64,000 nucleotides of DNA, from the NCBI GenBank assembly GCA_902560045.1, contig CACEKJ010000001.1:62001-126000 (forward strand), in the 5' to 3' direction. The position numbers and the translations under genes are program-made. This DNA is from an uncultured Bacteroidota bacterium. GTDB taxonomy: Bacteria; Bacteroidota; Bacteroidia; Flavobacteriales; Flavobacteriaceae. Below the pieces are notes generated by a model, which saw only the letters and a list, made by a program, of their open reading frames with translations, was not told where the DNA came from and did not search any database. Shown one piece after another: positions 53,897 to 63,812 of this stretch (positions are counted from its first letter, which is position 1; each line of letters starts with the position of its first letter).

Positions 53897-55366
53897 TTAT
53901 CTGGAGTAATTTGGGGCTTCTTTAGTAATATTTACCCCGTGAGGGTGGCTCTCAACAATTCCTGAAGTAGTAATTTTTACAAATTTTGCGTTTTTCTGTA
54001 AAGAAGAAATATCTTCAGCTCCACAATACCCCATACCCGCTCTAAGTCCGCCAACAAATTGATGAATACTCTCAACTAAATCCCCTTTATAGGGAACTCT
54101 ACCGACTATTCCTTCAGGAACTAACTTTTTCACATCACTTTCTACATCTTGAAAATATCTGTCTTTACTACCCTTTTTCATAGCTTCTAAGGAACCCATT
54201 CCTCTGTAAGATTTAAATTTTCTTCCTTCATATATAATAGTTTCACCGGGTGATTCTTTTGTTCCTGCTAGTAAAGAACCCAACATTACGGAGGATGCGC
54301 CGGCTGCAATTGCTTTGGCAATATCACCCGTATATTTTATCCCTCCATCTGCAATAACTGGAACCTCTGTGTTTATTTCCTGGCAAACCTGTAAAATTGC
54401 AGAAAATTGGGGGAAACCAACTCCAGCAACAATTCTGGTTGTACAAATTGAACCTGGTCCAATTCCTACTTTAATTCCATCAGCCCCCGCTTTGATTAAA
54501 AATTTTGCTGCTTCCGCGGTCGCAATATTTCCAACAATGATATCAACATCATTAAAATTCTTTTTTAATTTTTTGAGTAAGTTAACAACCCTTTCTGTAT
54601 GTCCATGAGCAGTATCAACAACTATAGCATCTACGCCACATTTAATTAGAGCTTCAGATCTTTCTAATGAATCATCAGTGACTCCAATAGCTGCTGCAAC
54701 TCTCAATCTACCATATTTGTCCTTATTGGCTATGGGTTTAAGTTTAAGCTTAATGATGTCACTGAAAGTAATAAGACCGACTAATTTATTTGATTTTGTA
54801 ACTACTGGAAGTTTTTCAATCTTATTTTCTTGTAAAATTACCTCTGCCTCCTCTAATGAAGTCCCTACTCCAACAGTTATTAAATTGTCTTTTGTCATTA
54901 CCTCGGCAATAAGTTTATCATCTTTCTTTTCAAACCTCATGTCACGGTTGGTAACAATTCCCTTAAGTAAACCTGAATTATCAACAATCGGAATACCTCC
55001 AATTTTATTTTCTTTCATACTTTTTTTGGCATCAGAAACTTTGGAATCCATTGGTAAGGTTACTGGATCCATTATCATACCGCTCTCAGCTCTTTTTACT
55101 CTTCTTATTTTTTCAGCCTGTTTTTTTATAGGCATATTTTTATGTATCACACCAATTCCTCCTTCTTGTGCAATTGCAATTGCCATTCTACTCTCAGTTA
55201 CAGTGTCCATTGCAGCTGAAACAATCGGAATATTTAATGGAATATTTTTTGAAAATTTTGATCTGATACTTACCTCTCTAGGTAAAACATTGGAATATCC
55301 AGGGACTAATAATACATCGTCATATGTTAAGGCTTCGGAAATAATTTTATCGGAGATAGGTTTCAT
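53897..55366 (-). CDS. guaB: Inosine-5'-monophosphate dehydrogenase
   Basis: Rate-limiting enzyme of guanine nucleotide synthesis. The catalytic loop [17 protein letters not shown] holds the active cysteine. Two CBS domains ([21 protein letters not shown] and [13 protein letters not shown]) are inserted in the barrel at about residues 90-205. I choose ATG 55366 ([20 protein letters not shown], 489 residues): upstream in-frame TTG 55399 and ATG 55387 overlap or precede the predicted transcription start of the -7 element at 55389-55396. Confidence 0.96.
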   Translation of the reverse strand: MKPISDKIISEALTYDDVLLVPGYSNVLPREVSIRSKFSKNIPLNIPIVSAAMDTVTESRMAIAIAQEGGIGVIHKNMPIKKQAEKIRRVKRAESGMIMDPVTLPMDSKVSDAKKSMKENKIGGIPIVDNSGLLKGIVTNRDMRFEKKDDKLIAEVMTKDNLITVGVGTSLEEAEVILQENKIEKLPVVTKSNKLVGLITFSDIIKLKLKPIANKDKYGRLRVAAAIGVTDDSLERSEALIKCGVDAIVVDTAHGHTERVVNLLKKLKKNFNDVDIIVGNIATAEAAKFLIKAGADGIKVGIGPGSICTTRIVAGVGFPQFSAILQVCQEINTEVPVIADGGIKYTGDIAKAIAAGASSVMLGSLLAGTKESPGETIIYEGRKFKSYRGMGSLEAMKKGSKDRYFQDVESDVKKLVPEGIVGRVPYKGDLVESIHQFVGGLRAGMGYCGAEDISSLQKNAKFVKITTSGIVESHPHGVNITKEAPNYSR

Positions 55367-55388
55367 GCAATTAGAGATTAATTGCATG

Positions 55389-55396
55389 CAAATATA
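55389..55396 (-). promoter_or_regulatory. TAnnTTTG -7 promoter element of guaB
   Basis: TATATTTG on the minus strand. Its position excludes the two upstream in-frame start candidates and leaves a leader of about 18 bases before ATG 55366. Confidence 0.65.
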
Positions 55397-55473
55397 CAAT
55401 TTGCTAATTAAACATCACTCATTTTAAACATCAATTAATTTGTACAGGGAAAATAATATATTGACTTATTTAA

Positions 55474-56337
55474 TTATCTATAATTTTTAAATATGTCATT
55501 CGCATAGTTGTAGGAAACTTCAAAGTTAAACGGGTTTATAAATGAATTAATTTTATTTTCATTACAAAAAGAGATAATCTTTTCTGTTGGCATATTCCCG
55601 ACTAAATCATCGGAGGCCATTGGACATCCACCAAATCCTTGAATTGCTCCGTCAAGCCTTTTACATCCAGATTTTACAGAAGCTTCAACTTTATCTCTCC
55701 ACAAACTAGGAGTTGTGTGCAGGTGTAAACCAAACTCTATATCAGGATATTTTAAAGACATGTATGTATATACCTTATTAATTGATTCGGGCGTAGCAGA
55801 ACCTATTGTATCACTTAAGGAAATAATTTTTATTCCTACAGAAACAAGTTTTGAAACCCATTTATCAATTAAATTTAAATTCCACACCTCTCCATAAGGA
55901 TTGCCAAAGCACATGGATAAATAAACAACCAATTCCTTATCAACTGACTTCGTAATCTCATTAATATTCATAAGAATATCAAATGACTCAACAACTGTCT
56001 TATTGGTATTTCTCATTTGAAAATTTTCAGAAATGGAAAATGGATAACCAACATAGGAAATATTATTAAATTTTGCGGCACTTTCAGCTCCTCTAATGTT
56101 GGCAACAATTACCAATAGTTTTGTTTTTGACATGGAAACATCTAAAGAATTAAGAACATCAGCTGTATCTTTTAGCTGAGGAATAGCTTTTTGAGAAACG
56201 AAACTACCCATATCTAATGTGTCAAATTCCACTCCAATTAAGCTTTGAATGTATTTGATCTTTTTTTCAGTAGGGATAAACATTTTTACGCTTTGCATTG
56301 CATCCCTGGGGCATTCGATTATTTTAAATTTAGACAT
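55474..56337 (-). CDS. Hydroxymethylglutaryl-CoA lyase
   Basis: Cleaves HMG-CoA to acetoacetate and acetyl-CoA at the end of leucine breakdown. It starts IIECPRDAMQ, carries HLHTT metal-binding histidines and the family motif GFGGCPMASDDLVGN near residue 235, whose cysteine is catalytic in this family. Length is 287 residues. The LysE-type gene ends 10 bases upstream in the same direction. No other leucine-degradation gene is in the window. Confidence 0.91.
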   Translation of the reverse strand: MSKFKIIECPRDAMQSVKMFIPTEKKIKYIQSLIGVEFDTLDMGSFVSQKAIPQLKDTADVLNSLDVSMSKTKLLVIVANIRGAESAAKFNNISYVGYPFSISENFQMRNTNKTVVESFDILMNINEITKSVDKELVVYLSMCFGNPYGEVWNLNLIDKWVSKLVSVGIKIISLSDTIGSATPESINKVYTYMSLKYPDIEFGLHLHTTPSLWRDKVEASVKSGCKRLDGAIQGFGGCPMASDDLVGNMPTEKIISFCNENKINSFINPFNFEVSYNYANDIFKNYR

Positions 56338-56347
56338 CTGAACCTTT

Positions 56348-56977
56348 CTATTCTAAAGTTAAATTATTTTCTGTAAATAAAATTAAAATCGAAATGATCA
56401 ATAGGACAATTACATTTATGTACTTAACTATTTTATTTGAATTTGAAGTTTTATTAAATTTTGAATAAAAAGAATTAGAGAAAATTACTAAAATTCCAAA
56501 AACCAGAATTGTTGAGCAAATAAAAATTAGTCCCAGGTATATTAACTGGATCTCGATAGAAATAGTTTGGGAAAAAATAAAGTTTGGAAAAAAAGCAACA
56601 AAAAAAAGAAACACTTTTGGATTCAATAAGTTCATTAAAACCCCTTTTTTAAAAAAATTAAAATATGAGCTATTTGATTCTAAATCATCTTTAAAGTTGT
56701 TTTGTTGTTTTGAAAACAACAATTGAATAGCAAGAAACATTATGTAAGTAAAACCAAATAACTTTAATAAATTAAAAGCAAACTTACTTTCTAAAATAAA
56801 AACGCTTAATCCAAAAGAAAGTAATAAAGTATGTATAAAACAGCCTACTACCAAACCTGATAAAAATAAAAATCCTGCATTTTTTCCAGATCTCATGGTA
56901 AGAGAAATAAGGTACATGTTATCAGGGCCAGGGCTGATGGCTAAAAGCACACATGAAATCAAAAACGAAGTCAGCAT
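56348..56977 (-). CDS. LysE/RhtB family exporter
   Basis: Inner-membrane amino-acid or metabolite exporter of 209 residues with about six hydrophobic segments. The N-terminal signature ISPGPDNMYLISLTMRSGKNAGFLFLSGLVVGC is diagnostic. GVLMNLLNPKVFLFFVAFFPNFI is the second conserved region. The exported compound is unknown. It is upstream of HMG-CoA lyase in a probable two-gene operon. Confidence 0.92.
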   Translation of the reverse strand: MLTSFLISCVLLAISPGPDNMYLISLTMRSGKNAGFLFLSGLVVGCFIHTLLLSFGLSVFILESKFAFNLLKLFGFTYIMFLAIQLLFSKQQNNFKDDLESNSSYFNFFKKGVLMNLLNPKVFLFFVAFFPNFIFSQTISIEIQLIYLGLIFICSTILVFGILVIFSNSFYSKFNKTSNSNKIVKYINVIVLLIISILILFTENNLTLE

Positions 56978-57039
56978 TAATCGGAATAATTATTGATATA
57001 AGTATAATATTACATAAATTTACACTTTAAAATAAAAAT

Positions 57040-58782
57040 ATGTATAAAATAAGATTCATACTTTTAATAATTTTATCATTGATTTTCTCTTTCAATTATT
57101 CTCAGGAAAATCTGGTAAGTTGTGGGACGATTATGCCAGAAAATTACAATGAAATTGAATTGAATTCAAAATCAAATTATGATTATTACCTAAATGAATT
57201 TTATGATAAATATCAAACCAAAACATCAACTGCCTTAACTGATGTTCCTGCAAAGTTACATATTATAACCGATGATGGTGGAGATACAAGTATCACAGTT
57301 GATGAAATTTTTTCTGAAATTGATGAGGCCAACGAATGGTTGGCAAATTCGTTCTTGAGAATTAATGTATGTGATGATATTAACTATATAAACAGTAGCT
57401 TTCTTTATGACTTTGATATGGCAGAGGAAATGCCATATTTGTATGAAAATCATCAACAAGATATTTTAAATATTTATTTTGTTGAATCAATTACTAGCGG
57501 TAGCGGCTCTGGTATTTGTGGATATACATATATGCCTGGAAATCCTAACCAGTATTATGATGTAATTGTAATGGATAATCAATGTACCAATTCGTCAGTA
57601 AACCAAACTTTAGCTCACGAATTTGGTCATCACTTTAACCTAATTCACACACACGGACCAGAAAATGGTGTGTTAACTGACGAGCTTGTTACCGGTACAA
57701 ACTGCTCTAGTGCCGGAGATAGAGTATGTGACACGCCAGCTGATCCACAGCTTAGTTCATCAAATGTTAGTAATGTGAATTGCCTATACAGTGGAACTGC
57801 GATGGATGAATACGGCTTTTTATTTCAACCTGACCCTTCAAACATAATGTCATATGCACCCCAAGTATGTCGTGATAACTTTACAATTGAACAATATGCT
57901 AGAATGTATGCTGGATTTCACACATTTAAAACATATTATGAATGCCCATCTTTTAACGTTGATTTTTATTCTGAAAACATTATCGATTACTGTAATGATG
58001 TAATGACTGTTAACTTTTTTGATGACAGTGTTGGAGCAATATCATGGGAATGGGATGTTAACGGAGATGATATAGTTGATTATACAGAACAAAACTTTTC
58101 TCATAATTATACACCTGGAGTTTATGATGTAACACTCAAAATATCCAACGAAAATGAAAGTATAACAAAAGTTTTTCCTGAGTATATTAATCTTAATTCA
58201 AGCTTATTTGAAACATCAAAAATAATCTTAAAATTGGTTGTTGTTGATACAGATGAAAATACTTGGGAATTGAAAAATAGTAATGATGAAATTATTTATT
58301 CTGGTGGACCATATTCAGAAACTGGAGAGCATATAGAAGAGCTTGATGTCATCCAATCTGAATGTTACAACTTTACCATTTATGATTCTTCTGGAAATGG
58401 GTTAGCTGCAAATTTCTGGACTGTTGGGACTGAATACTATGAATTAACAACAGAAGAGGGTGAGTTAATTAGGTTTAATCAAGAATTCGAATTTGAGGAA
58501 ACAACCTATATCAGCACAAATTATTTAAATAATAACGAGATTATTAAGTCTGATTTTTTCATCTCTCCAAATCCATCCGATTCATTTATTAGAATAAACT
58601 ACTTTGATGGATTACCTGACTACTTTGAAATTTATAATATCAATGGAAGACTTATTAAAAAGGGTGAGATATATGATGAAAATGATTTAACAATCTCAAC
58701 AAATGATTTAAGTGGTGGAATGTATTTTATTTCAATATTTAGGGGATTCGAAACAGAAAAACTAAAGTTTATAGTTAAGTAA
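57040..58782 (+). CDS. Secreted M43-type zinc metalloprotease with type IX secretion signal
   Basis: A signal peptide is followed by a pappalysin-type (M43) catalytic domain whose zinc site [16 protein letters not shown] fits HExxHxxGxxH near residue 190, apart from asparagine in the glycine position. A methionine-turn-like [11 protein letters not shown] follows. A PKD domain occupies about residues 320-385 ([22 protein letters not shown]). The last 75 residues form a T9SS type A sorting domain: [24 protein letters not shown] and [10 protein letters not shown]. Length is 580 residues. It is probably exported to the cell surface to digest protein. The 3' end overlaps pyrD by 21 bases. Confidence 0.92.
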   Translation: MYKIRFILLIILSLIFSFNYSQENLVSCGTIMPENYNEIELNSKSNYDYYLNEFYDKYQTKTSTALTDVPAKLHIITDDGGDTSITVDEIFSEIDEANEWLANSFLRINVCDDINYINSSFLYDFDMAEEMPYLYENHQQDILNIYFVESITSGSGSGICGYTYMPGNPNQYYDVIVMDNQCTNSSVNQTLAHEFGHHFNLIHTHGPENGVLTDELVTGTNCSSAGDRVCDTPADPQLSSSNVSNVNCLYSGTAMDEYGFLFQPDPSNIMSYAPQVCRDNFTIEQYARMYAGFHTFKTYYECPSFNVDFYSENIIDYCNDVMTVNFFDDSVGAISWEWDVNGDDIVDYTEQNFSHNYTPGVYDVTLKISNENESITKVFPEYINLNSSLFETSKIILKLVVVDTDENTWELKNSNDEIIYSGGPYSETGEHIEELDVIQSECYNFTIYDSSGNGLAANFWTVGTEYYELTTEEGELIRFNQEFEFEETTYISTNYLNNNEIIKSDFFISPNPSDSFIRINYFDGLPDYFEIYNINGRLIKKGEIYDENDLTISTNDLSGGMYFISIFRGFETEKLKFIVK

Positions 58783-59784
58783 TTCTTTGTTTATTCTTTT
58801 AATAAATCCAGGTCCCTCATAAATTAAACCAGTATATATTTGTATAAGATGTGCCCCTGCTTTAATTTTTTCAATCGCTTGATCAACTGACGAGATACCA
58901 CCAACACCAATTATTGGTAATTTTCCATTTGTAGATTTTGATATAAACGAAATTACCTCATTACTCCTATCATAAATTGGAGCACCACTCAACCCCCCCT
59001 TTTCATTTCTGTTTTTAGAATTTAGTTTTGGGAAATTTACAGATGTATTAGTGGCAATTATTCCATCGATTTTATTAATACTAATTACATCTAAAATTTC
59101 TAAGATTTTTTGCTCATTTAAATCCGGTGAAATTTTTAAAAGAATAGGTTTTGGGTTTGAAGATTCAAATCTGATTTTATTCAAATCACAAAATAAATCA
59201 TTTAAAAATTCTTTGGATTGTAATTCTCTCAAACCAGGGGTATTTGGGGAACTTACATTTACAACAAAATAATCAACTTGATTATATAATTCCTTGAAAC
59301 AATAGATGTAATCACTTTTTGCGTCAGAGTTAGGAGTTATTTTGTTTTTACCAATATTTCCACCAATAATAACATTGAAACTTTTTTTTAATCTTTTCTT
59401 GATTAATTCGGTACCATCATTATTAAAACCCATTCTGTTGATTACGGCCTTGTCTTCTTTTAATCTAAATAACCTCTTTTTGGGATTTCCAATTTGGGGT
59501 TTTGGAGTTACAGTTCCTATCTCAATAAAACCAAAACCGAAATTTTCAAACTCACTTATATGGGTAGCATTTTTATCAAAACCAGCAGCCATACCCACAG
59601 GGTTAGGGAATTTTAAACCAAATAATTCTCTTTCAAGACTATCGTGTTTGACTGTATATATGGATTTTATAAGAAAACCACTAAATGGAATTTTAAAGAG
59701 AATTTTTAATAAATAAAAAGTAAAATGGTGGATTTTTTCGGGGTCAAATAGAAATAAAAATGGAGAAATAAACTTCTTATACAT
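58762..59784 (-). CDS. pyrD: Dihydroorotate dehydrogenase (quinone), class 2
   Basis: Oxidises dihydroorotate to orotate with membrane quinones in pyrimidine synthesis. The N-terminal helix ([22 protein letters not shown]) is the class 2 membrane-association extension. FMN and substrate motifs are [50 protein letters not shown] and IIGVGGISS. Length is 340 residues. It follows yajC by 16 bases and may be co-transcribed with nusB-DUF1573-yajC. Confidence 0.95.
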   Translation of the reverse strand: MYKKFISPFLFLFDPEKIHHFTFYLLKILFKIPFSGFLIKSIYTVKHDSLERELFGLKFPNPVGMAAGFDKNATHISEFENFGFGFIEIGTVTPKPQIGNPKKRLFRLKEDKAVINRMGFNNDGTELIKKRLKKSFNVIIGGNIGKNKITPNSDAKSDYIYCFKELYNQVDYFVVNVSSPNTPGLRELQSKEFLNDLFCDLNKIRFESSNPKPILLKISPDLNEQKILEILDVISINKIDGIIATNTSVNFPKLNSKNRNEKGGLSGAPIYDRSNEVISFISKSTNGKLPIIGVGGISSVDQAIEKIKAGAHLIQIYTGLIYEGPGFIKRINKELLNYKL

Positions 59785-59800
59785 TAATTCGCAACATTTT

Positions 59801-60076
59801 CTATTTATTTAGTTCATTTGACGCATCCATCGAGATCATTGATTTATTAAATTTTAATTTACCCGCAGTAGTTTCAATAATACAAGTGCCCTCTTTTGGA
59901 TTTATATGGTTAATTCTACCATGCATACCACTTTTCATAACCACCCTATCACCAGATTTAAGATCTTTTAAAAATGTTCTTTCCTTCTTTGCTTTTCTCA
60001 TTTGAGGGGCAATCATAAAAAAATAGATTACCGCAAACATTAAGAGAAACGGAGTAAATTGTGAAAAACCTTCCAT
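59801..60076 (-). CDS. yajC: Preprotein translocase accessory subunit YajC
   Basis: Small inner-membrane partner of SecDF. One N-terminal membrane helix ([23 protein letters not shown]) is followed by the family domain ([20 protein letters not shown]). Length is 91 residues. It starts 1 base after the DUF1573 stop. Confidence 0.94.
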   Translation of the reverse strand: MEGFSQFTPFLLMFAVIYFFMIAPQMRKAKKERTFLKDLKSGDRVVMKSGMHGRINHINPKEGTCIIETTAGKLKFNKSMISMDASNELNK

Positions 60077-60077
60077 T

Positions 60078-60554
60078 TTAATTAATTACCATTCCAGATG
60101 GAGATCCGCCTGAGGTAGATTTATTAATAAATGCCATTATTCTTACAGATTCAGATCCGTTTTGGGTATTTGCATTGATAGTAACAGTTTTTGTAGTTTT
60201 ATTTGCACCTTTCCCATTAAATTTAACGGTAAATTGCGATGATTCACCAGGTAATAACGGAGCTCTACTCCAATCTTGAGGAACTGTACAACCACATGTT
60301 GATTTAATCTCACTGATGACTAAGGGTGCATCACCTGTATTGGTATAAGAAAAAACCGTTTCTTGAGCAGCCCCATCTTCAATCGTTCCAAAATCATGTA
60401 TTTTCCTGTCAAAAGTCATAACAGGATATTTAAACGGAGCATTATCACGAACCGCAGCAGATTTTACATTCTCAGACTTTACTTTGCTAAATGGATCATC
60501 ACCACAGCTAGTAAATACAAACATTATTGCAAAGAGATAAATAATTTTTTTCAT
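60078..60554 (-). CDS. DUF1573 lipoprotein
   Basis: A 158-residue protein with lipobox (FVFTSCGDD, cysteine near residue 17). The immunoglobulin-like DUF1573 domain shows FDRKIHDFGTIEDGAAQETVFSYTNTGDAPLVISEIKSTCGC, typical for Bacteroidetes. Function is unknown. It sits between nusB and yajC. Confidence 0.9.
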   Translation of the reverse strand: MKKIIYLFAIMFVFTSCGDDPFSKVKSENVKSAAVRDNAPFKYPVMTFDRKIHDFGTIEDGAAQETVFSYTNTGDAPLVISEIKSTCGCTVPQDWSRAPLLPGESSQFTVKFNGKGANKTTKTVTINANTQNGSESVRIMAFINKSTSGGSPSGMVIN

Positions 60555-60592
60555 TGATATAAATATTTAGATTTCAAAAATAAAGAAAAATA

Positions 60593-61540
60593 TTATTCCC
60601 TCAAACCTCTTCCCTCCTTAATTAGAGATTTTTTTTCTAAAAGATCTTTAACTAACTTGTCCAATATTCCATTTATAAAAAAACTACTCTTTTCGGTTGA
60701 ATAGTCCTTAGAAATTTCAATAAATTCATTTAAACTTACTTTTACAGGTATCAACTTGAAATCTATTATTTCCGTTATCGCTAAATTAAGAATAACTAAA
60801 TCTATTTTTGCAATTCTATCAACATCCCAGTTCGAAACATATTTATTGATTAACCCATTATTTTTTTTAAAATTTCTCAAGGAAAGATTTGCCAAATCAT
60901 TTGAGTATTTTTTATCTGAACTATTAGAGTATAACTTAAAATAAAAATTTTTATCAAAACTTTTGACTGTAGAATTCTTAATGAATTTTAAAATCATTGT
61001 ATTTACAAGCGGAAAGTCATCCATCCAAAAGATATTCTTTTCCTCTAAAAATTCCTGAAATTTTTCATTAGGCATAATAATATCTTTACAAAGATTATAA
61101 ATAAGTTTTCTATCTGAATCAAAAGAATTATCATCGGATGAAATATAATCTTTGAAAAGGTCTGTGTTTATAAATTCATTGTAAATCATTGTTACATATT
61201 TATAATCAACCTCCCAGTTAATAAAATCCCTTGAATTTATTAAGGAAGTAATCTTAGAATTTTGTGATACAAGTTCAAGAAATATGTTTTTTGACATTCT
61301 TTCATTAGAATACTTTGAACTTGCATTTCCGTATAGATTGTCTTTTGAAATTGTATAGGTACTTTTTGCTTTTTTATAAATTTCAATTAAGAAAGATATT
61401 TGTAATATGTATTGGTCATGAATAGATTCAATACCCTTAAGAAGATTTTTATGATGTTCTTTTGTATCTTCGAAATCGGAGATTTCAAGTGCATACAAAT
61501 ATTGCATTATTTTAAGCCGAATATGTCTTCGATTTAACAT
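60593..61540 (-). CDS. nusB: Transcription antitermination factor NusB, long Bacteroidetes form
   Basis: NusB supports rRNA transcription antitermination. The opening NRRHIRLKIMQYLYALE and the C-terminal NusB domain (about residues 215-305: KIDLVILNLAITEIIDF, IPVKVSLNEFIEISKDYSTEKSSFFINGILDKL) are typical. At 315 residues it is about twice the E. coli length because of a helical N-terminal region, which is usual in Bacteroidetes. It heads nusB-DUF1573-yajC-pyrD and is divergent from an ABC exporter. Confidence 0.92.
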   Translation of the reverse strand: MLNRRHIRLKIMQYLYALEISDFEDTKEHHKNLLKGIESIHDQYILQISFLIEIYKKAKSTYTISKDNLYGNASSKYSNERMSKNIFLELVSQNSKITSLINSRDFINWEVDYKYVTMIYNEFINTDLFKDYISSDDNSFDSDRKLIYNLCKDIIMPNEKFQEFLEEKNIFWMDDFPLVNTMILKFIKNSTVKSFDKNFYFKLYSNSSDKKYSNDLANLSLRNFKKNNGLINKYVSNWDVDRIAKIDLVILNLAITEIIDFKLIPVKVSLNEFIEISKDYSTEKSSFFINGILDKLVKDLLEKKSLIKEGRGLRE

Positions 61541-61600
61541 TTTAAAGAACGATCAAAAGTTGCTGCAAGATAATACTAATAATTATATAATTTAATCCCC

Positions 61601-63358
61601 TTGAAAGAATTAAAATATTTAAATAAATATTTATTAAAGTACAAAACGAATCTCCTATTAGGGTTCTTTATAATTATTATAGCAAGAATTTTATTATTAT
61701 TCACACCAGGTCTGATAAGAAATTCTGTTAATGTTATTGATGAGTTTAGAAAAGGAAATGTAACGGATATAGAAATCGTACAAACAGAACTCATTGAAAA
61801 TATTTTTTTAATCTTACTTGCTGCAATCTCAGCAGGTATATTTACTTTTTTAACCCGGCAAACAATTATTAATGTTTCAAGGTATGTGGAGTTTGATCTC
61901 AAAAATGAGATTTACAAGCAATATCAGAAACTTTCATTACGTTTTTATAAAAAAAATCAAACAGGGGATCTAATGAATAGAATTAGTGAGGATGTTTCAA
62001 GAGTTAGGATGTATGTTGGACCTGCAATAATGTACTCAACGAATACGATTACTTTGTTAATAATCACTTTTTTTTACATGTACAAACAATCTCCAGAATT
62101 GACTCTTTATACAGTTAGCCCACTACCAATTCTATCATTTACAATTTATAAATTAAGTAGAATAATAAATATTAAAAGTAAAATAGTTCAAGAATCTTTG
62201 TCAAATCTATCCTCCTTTTCACAAGAAATATTTACAGGAATTAAAATTGTAAAATCCTATTCAATGCAAGATTCAACTTCAGATAAATTTGAAGAAATAT
62301 CTCAATTAAATAAGGAAAACCAAGTGAGCCTTGCAAAAATGCAAGCGCTATTCTTTCCCTTAATGATATTATTAATAGGAGTCAGTAACATTTTTGTAAT
62401 TTATATTGGAGGTAAACAATATTTAGATGGATCTATTGAAAGTATAGGTATTATTGCTGAATTTATAATTTATGTTAATATGCTAACATGGCCAGTAGCA
62501 TCATTAGGCTGGATCAGTTCAATCGTTCAGCAGGCAGAAGCATCCCAAAAAAGAATCAATGAATTTTTGATAGAAAAATCAGAAATTAAAAACCTTAAAA
62601 ATGGCATAAAAAAAGTAAACGGAAAAATTGAGTTTAAAAATATATTTTTCGAATACTCTGATTCTAATGTTCAAGCGTTAAATGGAATAAGTTTTGTGAT
62701 AAAACCAAAGTCATCTCTAGGGATAATTGGGGTGACTGGTTCAGGAAAAACTACAGCATTAAAACTTATTACAAGATCCTACAATATAAGCTCAGGTGAA
62801 ATTCTTTTAGATGATCATTCCTTAAATAAAATTGACTTGATCCATTTGAGAGAAAATATAGGAGTGGTTCCTCAGGACTCTTTTCTTTTTTCTGACACAA
62901 TTATAAATAATATTAGATTTGGAAACGAAAAAGCAAGTAAAAAAGAAATTGAAAAAGTTTGTGAGATAGCTGGAATACATAAAGAAATTTTAAAATTTAA
63001 AGATCAATACAACACAATGCTAGGTGAAAGAGGTGTAAACTTAAGTGGTGGTCAAAAACAACGTGTCTGCATTGCCAGAGCTTTGGTAAAAAAACCTAAA
63101 ATATTAATTATGGATGACTGTCTTTCTGCACTAGATACAGAAACTGAGGAAAAAATCATAAAGTCCCTTAATGAGTATATTAAGGATACAACAACGATTA
63201 TTTCAAGTCACAGAATTTCATCGATTCAAAACTTGGACAAGATAATTGTTTTAAATGATGGTAAGATTATTCAAAAAGGGTCTCATGAAGAGTTAATTAA
63301 CGAAAATGGATACTATAAACAGTTATATTTCAAACAATTAACAGAAAAAGAAGATTAG
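61601..63358 (+). CDS. ABC exporter, fused membrane and ATPase domains (MsbA-like), TTG start
   Basis: A 585-residue half-transporter. Six membrane segments lie in residues 1-320. The ATPase domain has Walker A GVTGSGKTTALKLI near residue 378, signature LSGGQKQRVCIARAL, Walker B ILIMDDCLSALD and ISSHRISSI. The start is TTG 61601, giving KELKYLNKYLLKYK, which matches flavobacterial relatives. No ATG is available nearby. Lipid or drug export is inferred. Walker B has Asp-Asp-Cys where Asp-Glu is usual, so the catalytic glutamate appears missing. Confidence 0.92.
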   Translation: MKELKYLNKYLLKYKTNLLLGFFIIIIARILLLFTPGLIRNSVNVIDEFRKGNVTDIEIVQTELIENIFLILLAAISAGIFTFLTRQTIINVSRYVEFDLKNEIYKQYQKLSLRFYKKNQTGDLMNRISEDVSRVRMYVGPAIMYSTNTITLLIITFFYMYKQSPELTLYTVSPLPILSFTIYKLSRIINIKSKIVQESLSNLSSFSQEIFTGIKIVKSYSMQDSTSDKFEEISQLNKENQVSLAKMQALFFPLMILLIGVSNIFVIYIGGKQYLDGSIESIGIIAEFIIYVNMLTWPVASLGWISSIVQQAEASQKRINEFLIEKSEIKNLKNGIKKVNGKIEFKNIFFEYSDSNVQALNGISFVIKPKSSLGIIGVTGSGKTTALKLITRSYNISSGEILLDDHSLNKIDLIHLRENIGVVPQDSFLFSDTIINNIRFGNEKASKKEIEKVCEIAGIHKEILKFKDQYNTMLGERGVNLSGGQKQRVCIARALVKKPKILIMDDCLSALDTETEEKIIKSLNEYIKDTTTIISSHRISSIQNLDKIIVLNDGKIIQKGSHEELINENGYYKQLYFKQLTEKED

Positions 63359-63421
63359 AATAACTTGATAACATATTTTTTTTTTTACATTTATAAATAA
63401 TAACCCAATAATTACCTGAAG

Positions 63422-63799
63422 ATGGAGAGAGAAGAAATTTTTTCCAAAGTACTTAGAGCAGGAAGAAGAACATACTTTTTTGATGTTAGATCTACCAAAG
63501 CTGGAGACTATTATTTGACACTTACAGAAAGTAAAAAATTTACAAATGATGATGGTTCATTTCATTATAAGAAACACAAAATTTATTTATACAAAGAAGA
63601 TTTTAATGAATTCTCTGAAATTTTAAATGAAATGACAAACTACATTATTTCTGAAAAAGGCGAAGAAGTTATCAGTGAAAGACACCAAAAAGATTTCAAA
63701 AAGGAAGAAAATCATGAAACCAAAAATGATGAAGATAATGAAGATTCAAAAGATGACTCGTCTAATGAATTTACGGATGTAAGTTTTGATGATATTTAA
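63422..63799 (+). CDS. DUF3276 PUR-alpha-like nucleic-acid-binding protein
   Basis: A 125-residue protein with the Bacteroidetes PUR-like domain: REEIFSKVLRAGRRTYFFDVRSTKAGDYYLTLTESKK and KHKIYLYKEDFNEFSEIL. The C-terminal 40 residues are acidic and low-complexity (KNDEDNEDSKDDSSNEFTD). DNA or RNA binding is inferred from the fold. It sits 64 bases after the ABC exporter. Confidence 0.9.
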   Translation: MEREEIFSKVLRAGRRTYFFDVRSTKAGDYYLTLTESKKFTNDDGSFHYKKHKIYLYKEDFNEFSEILNEMTNYIISEKGEEVISERHQKDFKKEENHETKNDEDNEDSKDDSSNEFTDVSFDDI

Positions 63800-63812
63800 G
63801 CCTAAAGCTTCT

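Noticed and set aside
55367-55399. Longer guaB N-terminus from TTG 55399 or ATG 55387
   Set aside because: Both lie at or upstream of the predicted transcription start from the -7 element at 55389-55396, and the family starts at MKPISDK.
54678-55427. Long plus-strand open frame of 249 codons opposite guaB
   Set aside because: It is the antisense shadow of guaB, with hydrophobic low-complexity composition and no family resemblance.
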